Origin: Poriferisodalis sp965203655
GTDB lineage: Bacteria > Actinomycetota > Acidimicrobiia > Acidimicrobiales > Poriferisodalaceae
Assembly: GCF_965203655.1 (NCBI RefSeq)
Contig: NZ_CBDBDD010000006.1
Span: forward strand, 372,001-436,000
Reading direction: 5' to 3'
Length of the DNA stretch: 64,000 bases
Both the position numbers and the translations under genes were made by a program. Position 1 is the stretch's first letter; every line of letters begins with the position of its first letter. The notes beneath the pieces are model-generated. The model saw only the letters and a list, made by a program, of their open reading frames with translations. It was not told where the DNA came from and made no database searches. This document shows positions 7,253 to 18,567 of the stretch, one piece after another.

Positions 7253-8428
7253 TTACCGGACTTCGATGCCTTGGTCTGCAGCGACCTTCAGCATGCGCTC
7301 CGTGTACTCGACGGCGCGGACGCCGCCCTTGTCATCGACTTTCTCAAGCCGGACTGCTAGGCCCTCGGATTCTTCGTCGTCGTAGGCAGCCTGGGCGAAT
7401 CCCGCAACGCAGTCCCAGCTGTGGGTGGTTGCCAGTACTTGCACGTTGTACTCGCGGGCCGCGCACAGCACCATCGCCCAGTACTCGCGTTGCAGCGTGT
7501 GATGGATGCCGTTCTCCGCCTCGTCGATCAGGAGGAATCCGTCGACGGCACCGGCAAATGACGTCGACATCCCAAAGACCCGCACCGCGCCGTCACCCAT
7601 GCTGCGCAGCGGCACCCGACTAGCGAGATCCGGCTTGACCAAGATGCGGCGTTGGCGGGACTGATCCCGCCTGCCGACGGCCGCGACGCCCTCCATGTCG
7701 GTGCCCGTCACCAACTGCAGCGCCGAATTGGCCTGCGCCTCACCGGGCGTCAGCGCAACGTCGTCCCATTGCTCTGCGAGCGTCGTGCTGTCTGGCACAT
7801 CGGGTCCGAGGCGGCTGCAGTTCAGTTGATCGGGCCAATCGGCTTGACCGGTGTTGGCTGGTGCGTCAGCGAAACTGGTCATCGGCCACGGTCGCTCCCG
7901 CACGATCGGACTCTCGCCAACCACGCCTCCAAACAACGGCTGGCGCCGTTCTTGTCCGTCGAAAGAGATCTTGAGCTCGGGACCGACTGGAAGGAACGCA
8001 CCGGGCTGAAACGGGGTGCCGTCGGGCGTGGTGAATGCCTTCCACTCGCGAGGCCGGAACGGCAGCACGTACTCGACGCCCAACTGCGCCCCTTCCTGGC
8101 ATGGCGCGACAGTGAATTCAGTGCCGAGTTCCGGCTCACGGCCGTAGAAGAGCGACTCGTAGTCGGGAAGCTCTCTCGCCTCGCCCCGACTGTCAGTGAA
8201 GAGACGATGTTCCTCGTGGTGCTGCACGATTCTGACCAGCGCGGGCGGGTCGCCGCGCGCCGCCAGAAGCTCGACTGCTTCGAGGACCGTGGTCTTGCCC
8301 ACACCGTTGCGGCCTGCCAGCAGCGTGACGCGGCCGAGGCGTTCGATGTCGAGGCGGTTGATGCCGCGGAAGCCGCGGATCGACAGCGACGGCAGGTGCA
8401 AGCTGTCTGCTGTGGAGTCGTCAGGCAT
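7253..8428 (-). CDS. AAA family ATPase (AAA_15/AAA_21, OLD/AriA-like)
   Basis: A 391-aa SMC/ABC-like ATPase. The N-terminus SLSIRGFRGINRLDIERLG is the typical RecF/OLD opening. Walker A GRNGVGKTT is at residues 40-48, Walker B FLLIDEAENGIHH at about 298-310 and the switch histidine in ATTHSWD at about 334. The region between the Walkers is long and divergent, as in AAA_15/AAA_21 proteins of anti-phage systems. Downstream in the same operon is a separate TOPRIM protein, an organisation like the AriA-AriB (PARIS) pair rather than a fused OLD protein. It probably acts as the phage-sensing, partner-holding subunit; that is inference from architecture. Confidence 0.8.
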   Translation of the reverse strand: MPDDSTADSLHLPSLSIRGFRGINRLDIERLGRVTLLAGRNGVGKTTVLEAVELLAARGDPPALVRIVQHHEEHRLFTDSRGEARELPDYESLFYGREPELGTEFTVAPCQEGAQLGVEYVLPFRPREWKAFTTPDGTPFQPGAFLPVGPELKISFDGQERRQPLFGGVVGESPIVRERPWPMTSFADAPANTGQADWPDQLNCSRLGPDVPDSTTLAEQWDDVALTPGEAQANSALQLVTGTDMEGVAAVGRRDQSRQRRILVKPDLASRVPLRSMGDGAVRVFGMSTSFAGAVDGFLLIDEAENGIHHTLQREYWAMVLCAAREYNVQVLATTHSWDCVAGFAQAAYDDEESEGLAVRLEKVDDKGGVRAVEYTERMLKVAADQGIEVR

Positions 8429-8511
8429 GTCGCACCGCCAAGGCCGCCCGTAGCGGCAGGGTACCGCGCCTCAAATCGGCGACTGCAAGAGATTTACTGC
8501 AGACGCCGAGG

Positions 8512-9051
8512 TCAGTGGGGGTGGTAGCCGCTGTCGATGTAGAGCGTCGGCAGGTCGAGGTCGCGGTACATGCGGACGTTGCGCATGTCGTCGTCGATGG
8601 CGAGGCGGGGGGTGTAGCCGCACTTCAGCAACGCTTGGGTCTGCTCGCCTTTGAACAGCGGCGACGGCTGGAAGTCGCCCATCGGTCGCATGATGAGCAG
8701 GTCCCAGCGGACCTTGTGCTTGACGAGCCAGTCGAGGGTCGCGCCCGACACCCAGGTCGGCCGGGAGGTGAGGGCCACCACCACCAGCTCGGGATTCAGC
8801 AGCACGAGCAGCTCGAAGACCTCGTCGAGCACGTCGTCGTCGCCCACGTCTGCGAAGAACGAGTCCCAGTCGCGCCACGGGCCGTCGAGGTGATGCTGGC
8901 GGTGGGAGGCATCGGCCAGCACGCCGTCGATGTCGACGATCACGCAGTCGCCCGGCGGCACCGGCCCGTCCCGCCACCACCAGTACGCCGGCCAGTCGCC
9001 CTCGGAAACCGACGCGGCAAAGGTTCGCCTGTGCCTCGGGCCCTTCGCCAT
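8512..9051 (-). CDS. HAD-like phosphatase domain protein
   Basis: A 179-aa protein with a HAD-type catalytic motif: DCVIVDIDGVLADASHRQ, where D40 and D42 are the nucleophile and acid/base. A motif II-like VVALTSRP and a C-terminal RLAIDDDMRNVRMYRDL (motif IV aspartates) follow. This resembles the phosphatase domain of polynucleotide kinase/phosphatase-type and other small cytosolic HAD proteins. The substrate is unknown. The gene starts 8 bp after acs ends and is probably co-transcribed with it. The ATG at 9051 is used because upstream in-frame sequence belongs to the acs coding region. Confidence 0.7.
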   Translation of the reverse strand: MAKGPRHRRTFAASVSEGDWPAYWWWRDGPVPPGDCVIVDIDGVLADASHRQHHLDGPWRDWDSFFADVGDDDVLDEVFELLVLLNPELVVVALTSRPTWVSGATLDWLVKHKVRWDLLIMRPMGDFQPSPLFKGEQTQALLKCGYTPRLAIDDDMRNVRMYRDLDLPTLYIDSGYHPH

Positions 9052-9058
9052 GTCCAGC

Positions 9059-11077
9059 TCAGTCTTCGCTGGGGGCTTCGGCGGCGCGGGTGCGGATCTC
9101 CTCCACCACGCCCGCGTCGGCCAGCGTGGTGGTGTCGCCGAGCTGGCGGCCCTCGGCCACGTCGCGCAGCAGGCGGCGCATGATCTTGCCCGAGCGGGTC
9201 TTGGGCAGGTCCGGCACCAGCACCACCGCCTTGGGCCGGGCAATCGCCCCCAGCTTGGTGGAGACGTGCTGGCGCACTTCCTCGCGCAGCTCATCGGTGG
9301 CGTCGTGGCCGCCTCGCAGGATCACGTAGCCCACGATGGCCTGGCCGGTGGTGGCATCGGTTGCGCCCACCACGGCTGCCTCGGCCACCGACGGATGGTC
9401 GACCAGCGCCGACTCCACCTCGGTGGTGGAGATGCGGTGGCCCGACACGTTCATCACGTCGTCGACACGACCGAGCAGCCACAGGTAGCCGTCGTCATCG
9501 AGCTTGGCGCCGTCGCCGGCGAAGTAGCGGCCTTCGTACGTGCTCCAGTAGGTCTCCCGGTAGCGCTCGGGATCGCCCCAGATGCCCCGCAGCATCGACG
9601 GCCACGGCTCGGTGATGGTCAGGTAGCCGCCGCCCCGCTCGACCGGGTTGCCGGCGTCGTCCACCAGCTCCACCGTGATGCCCGGCAGCGCATGGGTGGC
9701 CGAGCCGGGCTTGGTGGTGGTGACGCCCGGCAGCGGGGTGATCATGTGGCCGCCGGTCTCGGTCTGCCACCACGTGTCCACGATGGGGCAGGTGCCCCCG
9801 CCGATGTGGGTGTGGTACCACATCCAGGCCTCGGGATTGATGGGCTCGCCGACCGTGCCGAGCACCCGCAGGCTGGACAGGTCATGCCGCTCGACCTCGC
9901 CCGCACCCCATTTCATGAACGTGCGGATGGCCGTGGGTGCCGTGTAGAGCTGGGTCACGCCGTAGCGCTCGATGATGTCCCACAGCCGGTCCTTGGGCCA
10001 TGACGCCCGGTCGCCGTCGCGGAAGTCGGGGCGCGGGGTGTCGGGCGTGCCCTCGTACATCACCGACGAGGCGCCGTTGGCAAGCGGCCCGTACACGATG
10101 TAGCTGTGGCCGGTCACCCAGCCGATGTCGGCCGCGCACCAGAAGACGTCGACGTCGGGCTTGAGGTCGAACACGTAGCGATGCGTGAACGCCACCTGGG
10201 TGAGGTAGCCGCCGGTGGTGTGCATGATGCCCTTGGGCTTGGCCGTGGTGCCCGAGGTGTACAGCAGGTACAGCAGATCCTCGGAGTCCATGTGCTCCGG
10301 CGGGCAGTCTGCCGAAGCGCCCTCCATCAGGTCGTGGTACCAGTGGTCGACGCTGTCGTTCCAGGACACGTCCTGGCCGGTTCGCCGCACAACGACCACG
10401 TTCTCGATGGTGGTGGTGGCCTCGACGGAGGCGTCGGCGGTGTCTTTCAGGCCGAACGGCTCACCGCGCCGGTAGCCGCCGTCGGCGGTGATGAGCAGCT
10501 TGGCCGATGCGTCGTCGATGCGGTCCGACAGCGAGTCGGCCGAGAACCCGCCGAACACCACCGAGTGGGCAGCGCCGATGCGGGCGCAGGCCAGCATCGC
10601 CACCGGCAGCTCGGGGATCATCGGCATGTAGATGCACACGCGGTCGCCGCGCTGCACGCCGAGGCCCTTCAGCACGTTGGCGAACTTGCACACCTCGTCG
10701 AGCAGGTCGGCGTAGGTGATGGTGCGGATGTCGCCGGGCTCGCCCTCCCACCAGTAGGCCACCTTGTCGCCGCGGCCAGCCTCGACGTGGCGGTCGAGGC
10801 AGTTGTAGGACACGTTGAGCGTGCCGCCCAAAAACCACTTGGCGAACGGCAGGTCCCACTCGAGCACGGTGTGGAAGTCGGTGAACCAGGTGACGTGCTC
10901 GCGGGCCTGGCGAGCCCAGAACGCCAGCCGGTCGGCGGCTGCTTCGTCGTACAGCGACCGATCAGCCGTCAGCGCCGCCGAGCGGAAGTCCCCCGCGGGC
11001 TCGAAGACGCGGTCCTCGACGTAGTAGTCCTCGATCGTCGCCTCGGTGCTCGTGCCTGTCGCTGGTGTCGTGGCCAT
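9059..11077 (-). CDS. acs: Acetyl-CoA synthetase (AMP-forming)
   Basis: A 672-aa acetate:CoA ligase, normal family length. The adenylation P-loop-like motif YTSGTTAKPKG is at residues 273-283, TWWQTETGGHM provides the conserved acetate/AMP pocket, and the C-terminal PKTRSGKIMRR carries the catalytic lysine (about K631), the usual site of regulatory acetylation. It converts acetate, ATP and CoA to acetyl-CoA in the cytosol. The ATG at 11077 (MATTPATGTSTEATIEDYYV) follows a purine-rich stretch (AGACAGGGG); in-frame codons further upstream look non-coding. A HAD-like phosphatase is coupled downstream; a 157-bp gap separates acs from the midA-like gene behind it. Confidence 0.95.
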   Translation of the reverse strand: MATTPATGTSTEATIEDYYVEDRVFEPAGDFRSAALTADRSLYDEAAADRLAFWARQAREHVTWFTDFHTVLEWDLPFAKWFLGGTLNVSYNCLDRHVEAGRGDKVAYWWEGEPGDIRTITYADLLDEVCKFANVLKGLGVQRGDRVCIYMPMIPELPVAMLACARIGAAHSVVFGGFSADSLSDRIDDASAKLLITADGGYRRGEPFGLKDTADASVEATTTIENVVVVRRTGQDVSWNDSVDHWYHDLMEGASADCPPEHMDSEDLLYLLYTSGTTAKPKGIMHTTGGYLTQVAFTHRYVFDLKPDVDVFWCAADIGWVTGHSYIVYGPLANGASSVMYEGTPDTPRPDFRDGDRASWPKDRLWDIIERYGVTQLYTAPTAIRTFMKWGAGEVERHDLSSLRVLGTVGEPINPEAWMWYHTHIGGGTCPIVDTWWQTETGGHMITPLPGVTTTKPGSATHALPGITVELVDDAGNPVERGGGYLTITEPWPSMLRGIWGDPERYRETYWSTYEGRYFAGDGAKLDDDGYLWLLGRVDDVMNVSGHRISTTEVESALVDHPSVAEAAVVGATDATTGQAIVGYVILRGGHDATDELREEVRQHVSTKLGAIARPKAVVLVPDLPKTRSGKIMRRLLRDVAEGRQLGDTTTLADAGVVEEIRTRAAEAPSED

Positions 11078-11234
11078 CGGTGCCCCTGTCTCGTCGTGCT
11101 GGCGGTGTGCGAGTGCGGATCGGGCCGGCGTCGCGTGCGAAGCCCGGACCTGCTCAGCCAGATTCGCAGAGTAGTGGGCCTCCGTCCGACGCCTCACGGG
11201 CGTGCCGGCCAGCCGGCGGGTTGGCTGCCGGCGG

Positions 11235-12266
11235 TCAGCCGACTCGCCACTCCGCGGCCCAGAAGGCACCCATGCCGTCGGGGTCGGTGAGCGCGACTGC
11301 TGCGTCGAGCAGCGTCCGGGCCGCAAGCGCCTCAGCCGTCGGCTTGGATCGCTTCCGCTTCCACAGTGCCCGCGCGTCCGCCGTCATCGAATCGATGCCG
11401 GCTGCAGCGAGCCACTCGGCTTGGGTGCTCAACGTCGCACCGGGCGGCATCTGGTCGAAGGCCACGTCGCAGGTGATGTCCGCACTGCCTGGGGCGTCCA
11501 GCGGGTCATGCCCTCGGCGTTGGGACCGGTACGTGCGCAGCCACTCGCTCTGGGGACGCTGTGCCAGCTCGAACGTGCGGCGCACGCCGTAGTCGAACGT
11601 CAGCAGCCGACCGTGTTCGAGCAAGCGCAGCCCCCGGCGGACCCAGACCGCAGCCTTCAGCTGCAGCGGCACACGCGCGCCCGGCGCGGCGTCCGGGGCC
11701 ATCGTCTCAGCCATGGCCGCCGCATCGGCCGGAGCATCCCGCAGCACTTCGACGGCGCCGTCGGGCGGAACATGCACCTCCTGCCAGCCAGTCTCCGAGC
11801 GTGCGAGCAGGCGGAACGGCAGGTTGTCGAGCAGCTCGTTGGCGAGCACGACGCCGACGAGCTGGCCAGCGGGGAGATCAGGCGCCGCGACGACGCACTC
11901 CGACATACCGGCATCGGCGATCCGGGCGAGCGCCTCATCTCGCTGCCAGTCCACCCGCTCGACCATCACGTAACGCACGGCATCGCGGCACGCCGCAACA
12001 TGCGCGAGCACATCGCGGCACAGCGTCCCGCGGCCAGCGCCGCCCTCGACCACTACGAACGGATCGGGCCGGCCGAGCTCATCCCACGTGCGATCCAGGT
12101 AGCCCGCGATGCACCGAGCGAACAGCGCGCCCAGCTCGGGCGACGTTGCATAATCACCGCCCCGCGCCGCCGGTCGACCCCCGCGCACGTAGAAACCCGA
12201 AGCGCCGTACAGCGCTTCATCCATGAACTCGTCAAAACGGTGGACCTCAGGCATGCGGTTGGACAT
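11235..12266 (-). CDS. MidA/NDUFAF7-family SAM-dependent methyltransferase
   Basis: A 343-aa methyltransferase of the MidA/NDUFAF7 (DUF185) family. The first motif is VVVEGGAGRGTLCRDVL (residues about 71-87), the SAM-binding loop. LVGVVLANELLDNLPFRLL is the characteristic second motif (ANE-DNLP), and Tyr-Gly-Arg residues typical of the family surround them (FDYGVRR). In mitochondria NDUFAF7 dimethylates an arginine of the NDUFS2 subunit (NuoD homologue) during complex I assembly. Here the gene directly follows nuoN of the first complex I operon (24 bp gap), so a role in assembling that enzyme is a strong contextual inference. An alternative GTG start at 12275 adds three residues. Confidence 0.85.
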   Translation of the reverse strand: MSNRMPEVHRFDEFMDEALYGASGFYVRGGRPAARGGDYATSPELGALFARCIAGYLDRTWDELGRPDPFVVVEGGAGRGTLCRDVLAHVAACRDAVRYVMVERVDWQRDEALARIADAGMSECVVAAPDLPAGQLVGVVLANELLDNLPFRLLARSETGWQEVHVPPDGAVEVLRDAPADAAAMAETMAPDAAPGARVPLQLKAAVWVRRGLRLLEHGRLLTFDYGVRRTFELAQRPQSEWLRTYRSQRRGHDPLDAPGSADITCDVAFDQMPPGATLSTQAEWLAAAGIDSMTADARALWKRKRSKPTAEALAARTLLDAAVALTDPDGMGAFWAAEWRVG

Positions 12267-12290
12267 CGGGACCACGCGCCCCGCCAGCGC

Positions 12291-13952
12291 TCAGCCGCCG
12301 AGGTAGAACGAGGCGACTTCGCCGAAGTGGCTAACCAGGCCGGGGAAGATGCCCAGCAACATGGTCGCAATCGCAGTGATCGCCAGCGCAGCGGCCAGCG
12401 CCCCGGTCATCGGGATCGGGCCGGGTGTGAAGCTCACCATCGTGGTCTGGCGTGTCTCGGTGGCCAGGAAGCCCTCGTGCTCGTCGGCTTCGGCGCCCGC
12501 TGGCTCAGGTTCGAGCTCGTCGCCTCGGGCATCGACACCGAGCGCCACCGTTTCGGGCACCGGCTGGAACCACATCTGCACCAGCACCCGGGCGTAGTAG
12601 CCGAACGCGATCACGGCGTTCACCGCGACGATCGCCGCCAGCACCCAGCCGGCAGGCGTGCTGGCATCGGCCAGCGCTCGGAACACCACGAACTTGGCGA
12701 ACCACCCAGCCGCGGGTGGGATGCCGGCCAGTGATGCGAGGAACACCGTCATCAGCACCGCCATGCCCGGCGCGTACCTGAACAGTCCGGCGTAGCTGTC
12801 GATCTCGCCCGAGCGGGTGCGGCGAGCCACCGCCAGCACCACGCTGAATGCCCCCAGGTTCATGAAGGCGTAGATGATGGCGTAGACGATCACCGCCTCG
12901 TACGCGCTGGGCAGCGTCGTGGTGGTGATGCCGGTTCCCGGGACAGTCCAGGCATCGCCCTCGAACGCCACGGCGAAGGGCACCAGCATGAAGCCGCCCT
13001 GGGCCACGCCCGAGTAGGCCAGCATTCGCACGATGTTCGTCTGGCGCAGGGCGATCAGGTTGCCGATGGTCATCGTCACCACGGCCAGCACCCAGAAGAA
13101 CGGCTGCACCACGTCGGCCGCGCCCTCGAAAGCAACGAACACCAGCCCAAGCAGCGCCACCAGGCCGGCCGCCTTGGAAGCCACCGACAGGAACGCCGTC
13201 ACCGGCGTCGGAGCGCCCTCGTAGGTGTCGGGTGCCCAGGTGTGGAACGGCACCGCCGACACCTTGAAGGCGAAGCCGATCAGCACGAACAGGATCGCCA
13301 CGATGACGATCGGGCTCGCTCCCTCGCCCGTCAGCGCGGCGGCAATTGTCCCGAAATCGGTGCCGCCGGACACGCCGAACACCAGCGACATGCCATAGAG
13401 CATCACCGCCGAGGCGAACACCCCCATCAGGTAGTACTTCAGGCCCGCCTCGTTCGAACGCGGCCCGCCCTTGCGCCACGCTGCCAGCATGTACGCCGGG
13501 ATGGACAGCAGCTCCAGCGCCACGAACACGCTGACCAGGTCTCGCGAGCTGGCCATCATGATCATGCCCAGCAGCGACGTCAGCAGCAGCGTGTAGTACT
13601 CGTTCTCGTAGTAGTCGCCCTCGCGCACGTAGTCGACCGACATCAGCACGACCACGTAGCCGGCCAGGATGAACAGCGCCTTGAGCACGAGCGAGAAATC
13701 GTCGACGACATAGGCCCCGCCGAACATCGACCGCTCCGCGCCGTCGGCCGCCAGCGTCAGGATCGGGATCAGCGTCACGAGCAGGCCGACGCCGGTGAGC
13801 GTCGGCATCATCCGCTTGGCCTTGTCGTCGAGCGCTATGTCGGCAACGGTCACCAGCGTGCCGACGGCCAGCAAGGTCAGCTCGGGCGCGAGCGCGTGCC
13901 AGTCAAGGTGCGGCCGGACGAATCCCACGAGGGAAACGAGGTCCATCGTCAC
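12291..13952 (-). CDS. nuoN: NADH-quinone oxidoreductase-type subunit N (cluster 1)
   Basis: A 553-aa antiporter-like membrane subunit of complex I with about 14 hydrophobic segments. Visible family features are the conserved glutamate in VALELLSIPAYMLAAW and the VPFHTWAPDTYEGAPT motif, both in the proton channel. Between the last two predicted helices is a charged loop rich in Glu (DARGDELEPEPAGAEADEHE), an extension not expected in most NuoN. The GTG at 13952 overlaps the stop of nuoM by 4 bp (GTGA); an ATG two codons later is equally acceptable. It is the last nuo gene of the EFG-less operon, before the MidA-like methyltransferase. Confidence 0.93.
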   Translation of the reverse strand: MTMDLVSLVGFVRPHLDWHALAPELTLLAVGTLVTVADIALDDKAKRMMPTLTGVGLLVTLIPILTLAADGAERSMFGGAYVVDDFSLVLKALFILAGYVVVLMSVDYVREGDYYENEYYTLLLTSLLGMIMMASSRDLVSVFVALELLSIPAYMLAAWRKGGPRSNEAGLKYYLMGVFASAVMLYGMSLVFGVSGGTDFGTIAAALTGEGASPIVIVAILFVLIGFAFKVSAVPFHTWAPDTYEGAPTPVTAFLSVASKAAGLVALLGLVFVAFEGAADVVQPFFWVLAVVTMTIGNLIALRQTNIVRMLAYSGVAQGGFMLVPFAVAFEGDAWTVPGTGITTTTLPSAYEAVIVYAIIYAFMNLGAFSVVLAVARRTRSGEIDSYAGLFRYAPGMAVLMTVFLASLAGIPPAAGWFAKFVVFRALADASTPAGWVLAAIVAVNAVIAFGYYARVLVQMWFQPVPETVALGVDARGDELEPEPAGAEADEHEGFLATETRQTTMVSFTPGPIPMTGALAAALAITAIATMLLGIFPGLVSHFGEVASFYLGG

Positions 13953-15511
13953 CCCCCGCCCACAGCGGCAGAGATGCTGTCCGCGATGCCGGTCGACACG
14001 TCATCGACCACGCCGAAGATCAGCCCGGGCACGATGCCGAAGAGCACCATCGCTATGATGAGCGGCGTCCACGCCGCCCACTCGTAGCGGTTCACGTCAG
14101 CGATGGCGTGGCCCTCCCATTCGGGCTTGGGCTCGCCGAAAGCGCTGCGCTGGAACAGCCACAGCAGGTAGCCCGCGGCGAACACCGTGCCCACCGCGGC
14201 GATCACCATGTAGGTGCGGAACGTCTCTTCGGACAGTCCGGCGCCGGGGTTGTAGGCGGACAGGATCGCAGGGAACTCGCCCCAGAACCCGGCCAGGCCG
14301 GGCAGTCCCAATGACGCCATGGCGGAGATGCCCAGGATCCAGCCCATGCGCGGCGCCGACTTGAGCAGCCCGCCCAGCCGGCTGATCTCGAGCGTGTGGT
14401 AGCGCTCCTTCACCGAGCCGGCCAGGAAGAACAGCATCCCGGTGATGATCCCGTGGGCCACCATGCCGAACACCGCAGCGTTGATGCCGATGTCGGTCAG
14501 CGTGGCGATGCCCAGCATCACGAAGCCCATGTGGGCCACCGAGCTGAACGCGATGAGCCGTTTCATGTCGGTCTGCGCCAGACATCCCAAGGCGCCGTAG
14601 ATGATGCCGATCACCGCCAGCAGGCCGATCCACGGCGCCCACGCAGCTGCGCCTTCGGGCAGGAAAGGCAGCGCGATCCGCACGAAGCCGTAGGTGCCGA
14701 GCTTCAGCAAGATGGCCGCCAGGATCACCGAGCCCACCGTGGGCGCCTCGGTGTGCGCGTCGGGCAGCCACGTGTGGAACGGGAACATCGGCACCTTGAT
14801 GCCGAAGCCCATGAACAGGCCCGCGAAGATGATCGCCTGGGTGCCCCGTGCAAGGTCGCCGCCGGCGGCATCGGCCAGCGCCCGCATGTCGAAGGTGTTC
14901 AGTCCTATGCCGGCGTCATTGGTGGCCACGAAGTACAGCGCCACGAAGCTGACGATCATCAGCGCCGAGCCGAACAGCGTGAACAGGAAGAACTTCAGCG
15001 AGGCGTAGCGGCGGTTCTCGCCGCCCCACACGCCGATCATGAAGTACATCGGCAGCAGCACGACCTCGAAGAAGACGAAGAACAAGATGAGGTCCTGCGC
15101 CACGAAGGTGCCGTTCATGCCCGACCCCAGGATCAGCATCAGGATCAGGAAGGCCTTGGCGTTGCCCGGCTCGGGAATGTGCTCCCACGAGTAGATCACG
15201 CACAGCGGCACGATCACCATCGACAGGATCAGCAGCGGCAACGACAGACCGTCGAGCCCCATGATGTAGTCGGCGTCGATCGCGTCGATCCAGCCCTTCT
15301 CCACGACGAACTGCAGCGCCCCGGAGTTGCCGTAGTCGAAGGCGAACAGCAGGTACACACCGACCGCCAGCGACGCCAGCGACGACACGAGCGCGATCGT
15401 CTTCAGCTCGAGCTCGCGCGCACGGGGCACCGCCATCATCACGAGCGCGCCGACGGCCGGCAGGAATACCGCCAGCGTCAGCGCCCAAGCGTCGAATCCA
15501 GTTGCGTCCAC
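13949..15511 (-). CDS. nuoM: NADH-quinone oxidoreductase-type subunit M (cluster 1)
   Basis: A 520-aa proton-pumping antiporter-like subunit. The essential glutamate is in FFVFFEVVLLPMYFMIG, and MFPFHTWLPDAHTEAPT marks the central half-channel, with the SVAHMGFVMLG motif following. About 13-14 hydrophobic segments are evident. It belongs to the membrane arm with L and N. The stop overlaps the nuoN start; 44 bp separate it from nuoL. Nothing is missing or truncated. Confidence 0.95.
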   Translation of the reverse strand: MDATGFDAWALTLAVFLPAVGALVMMAVPRARELELKTIALVSSLASLAVGVYLLFAFDYGNSGALQFVVEKGWIDAIDADYIMGLDGLSLPLLILSMVIVPLCVIYSWEHIPEPGNAKAFLILMLILGSGMNGTFVAQDLILFFVFFEVVLLPMYFMIGVWGGENRRYASLKFFLFTLFGSALMIVSFVALYFVATNDAGIGLNTFDMRALADAAGGDLARGTQAIIFAGLFMGFGIKVPMFPFHTWLPDAHTEAPTVGSVILAAILLKLGTYGFVRIALPFLPEGAAAWAPWIGLLAVIGIIYGALGCLAQTDMKRLIAFSSVAHMGFVMLGIATLTDIGINAAVFGMVAHGIITGMLFFLAGSVKERYHTLEISRLGGLLKSAPRMGWILGISAMASLGLPGLAGFWGEFPAILSAYNPGAGLSEETFRTYMVIAAVGTVFAAGYLLWLFQRSAFGEPKPEWEGHAIADVNRYEWAAWTPLIIAMVLFGIVPGLIFGVVDDVSTGIADSISAAVGGG

Positions 15512-15555
15512 TACGAAGCTCCCTCTTGGTTACGAACCTGCTTGCCCATCGCCGG

Positions 15556-17739
<2,184 letters not shown>

Positions 17740-17745
17740 ACGCGC

Positions 17746-18045
17746 TCAGCCCTTCATCAGGTCGAACTCGTCGACCGCGATCGACTTGCGGTTGCGGTAC
17801 AGCAGCAGCACGATGGCCAGGCCGACGCCCACCTCGGCAGCGGCGACCGCGATGATGAACAGGGCGAAGACCTGCCCCGAGACGACGTCGTGCTGCACCC
17901 CGAACGCCACCAGGTTGAGGTTGACGGCATTGAGCATCAGCTCGATCGACATCAGCACCATCACGCCGTTGCGGCGCGCCAGCACGCCGTAAACGCCGAC
18001 CGCAAACAGCAGCGCACCGAGCAGCAGGAACTGGTTCAGCAGCAT
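17746..18045 (-). CDS. nuoK: NADH-quinone oxidoreductase-type subunit K (cluster 1)
   Basis: A 99-aa protein with three membrane helices, normal for NuoK. The proton-path glutamate is in MSIELMLNAVNLNLV, and the third helix begins with the second conserved acidic site in VAAAEVGVGLAIVLLLYR. It sits 6 bp before nuoL and 16 bp after nuoJ. Confidence 0.94.
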   Translation of the reverse strand: MLLNQFLLLGALLFAVGVYGVLARRNGVMVLMSIELMLNAVNLNLVAFGVQHDVVSGQVFALFIIAVAAAEVGVGLAIVLLLYRNRKSIAVDEFDLMKG

Positions 18046-18061
18046 CGAGAGAACCCCCGCC

Positions 18062-18556
18062 TCAGTCGCGCCGCGCCAGCACGACGGCGCCGATCAGTGC
18101 TGCCAGCAGCAGCACCGAGACGGCTTCGAACGGGATGATGTACTGCGAGAAGACCGAGTCCGACACGTCGGCGGTGCGGAAGACGGTGCTGTCGGTGGCC
18201 AGCGAATCGGTGCCGAACCGATCGAGCAGCGCATACACGGTGACCCCGCCCAACGCGAGCGCCGACAGCGCCGCGACCGGCCAGGTCGCCCCGGTCATGC
18301 GGGGTATTCGCCCGATCGGCGCTCGGGTGAGCATGATGCCGAACAGGAACAGCACCATCACCGCGCCGATATAGACGAGCACCTGGGTGGTCGCGATGAA
18401 CTCGGCGGTGAGCAGTACATAGTTGGCGGCCAGACCGCCCAGCACTGCCACCAAGAACAGGGCTGCGTGCACGATGTTGCGCGTCGAGACCATGCCGATG
18501 GCAGCCGTCACGGTGATTGCCGCGATGATGCCGAAGGCGATGTTCTGCGCAACCAT
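18062..18556 (-). CDS. nuoJ: NADH-quinone oxidoreductase-type subunit J (cluster 1)
   Basis: A 164-aa integral membrane subunit with five hydrophobic segments. The family signature is ATTQVLVYIGAVMVLFLFGIML, the helix with a pi-bulge that couples quinone reduction to proton pumping. The C-terminal segment FEAVSVLLLAALIGAVVLARR matches NuoJ endings. It is 11 bp downstream of nuoI and precedes nuoK. Confidence 0.93.
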   Translation of the reverse strand: MVAQNIAFGIIAAITVTAAIGMVSTRNIVHAALFLVAVLGGLAANYVLLTAEFIATTQVLVYIGAVMVLFLFGIMLTRAPIGRIPRMTGATWPVAALSALALGGVTVYALLDRFGTDSLATDSTVFRTADVSDSVFSQYIIPFEAVSVLLLAALIGAVVLARRD

Positions 18557-18567
18557 CAGAGCGTCCC

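Noticed and set aside
12505..13479. Arg/Gly-rich open frames antisense or out of frame to nuo genes
   Set aside because: High-GC codon bias opens spurious frames; none has family motifs, and the nuo frames explain the DNA.
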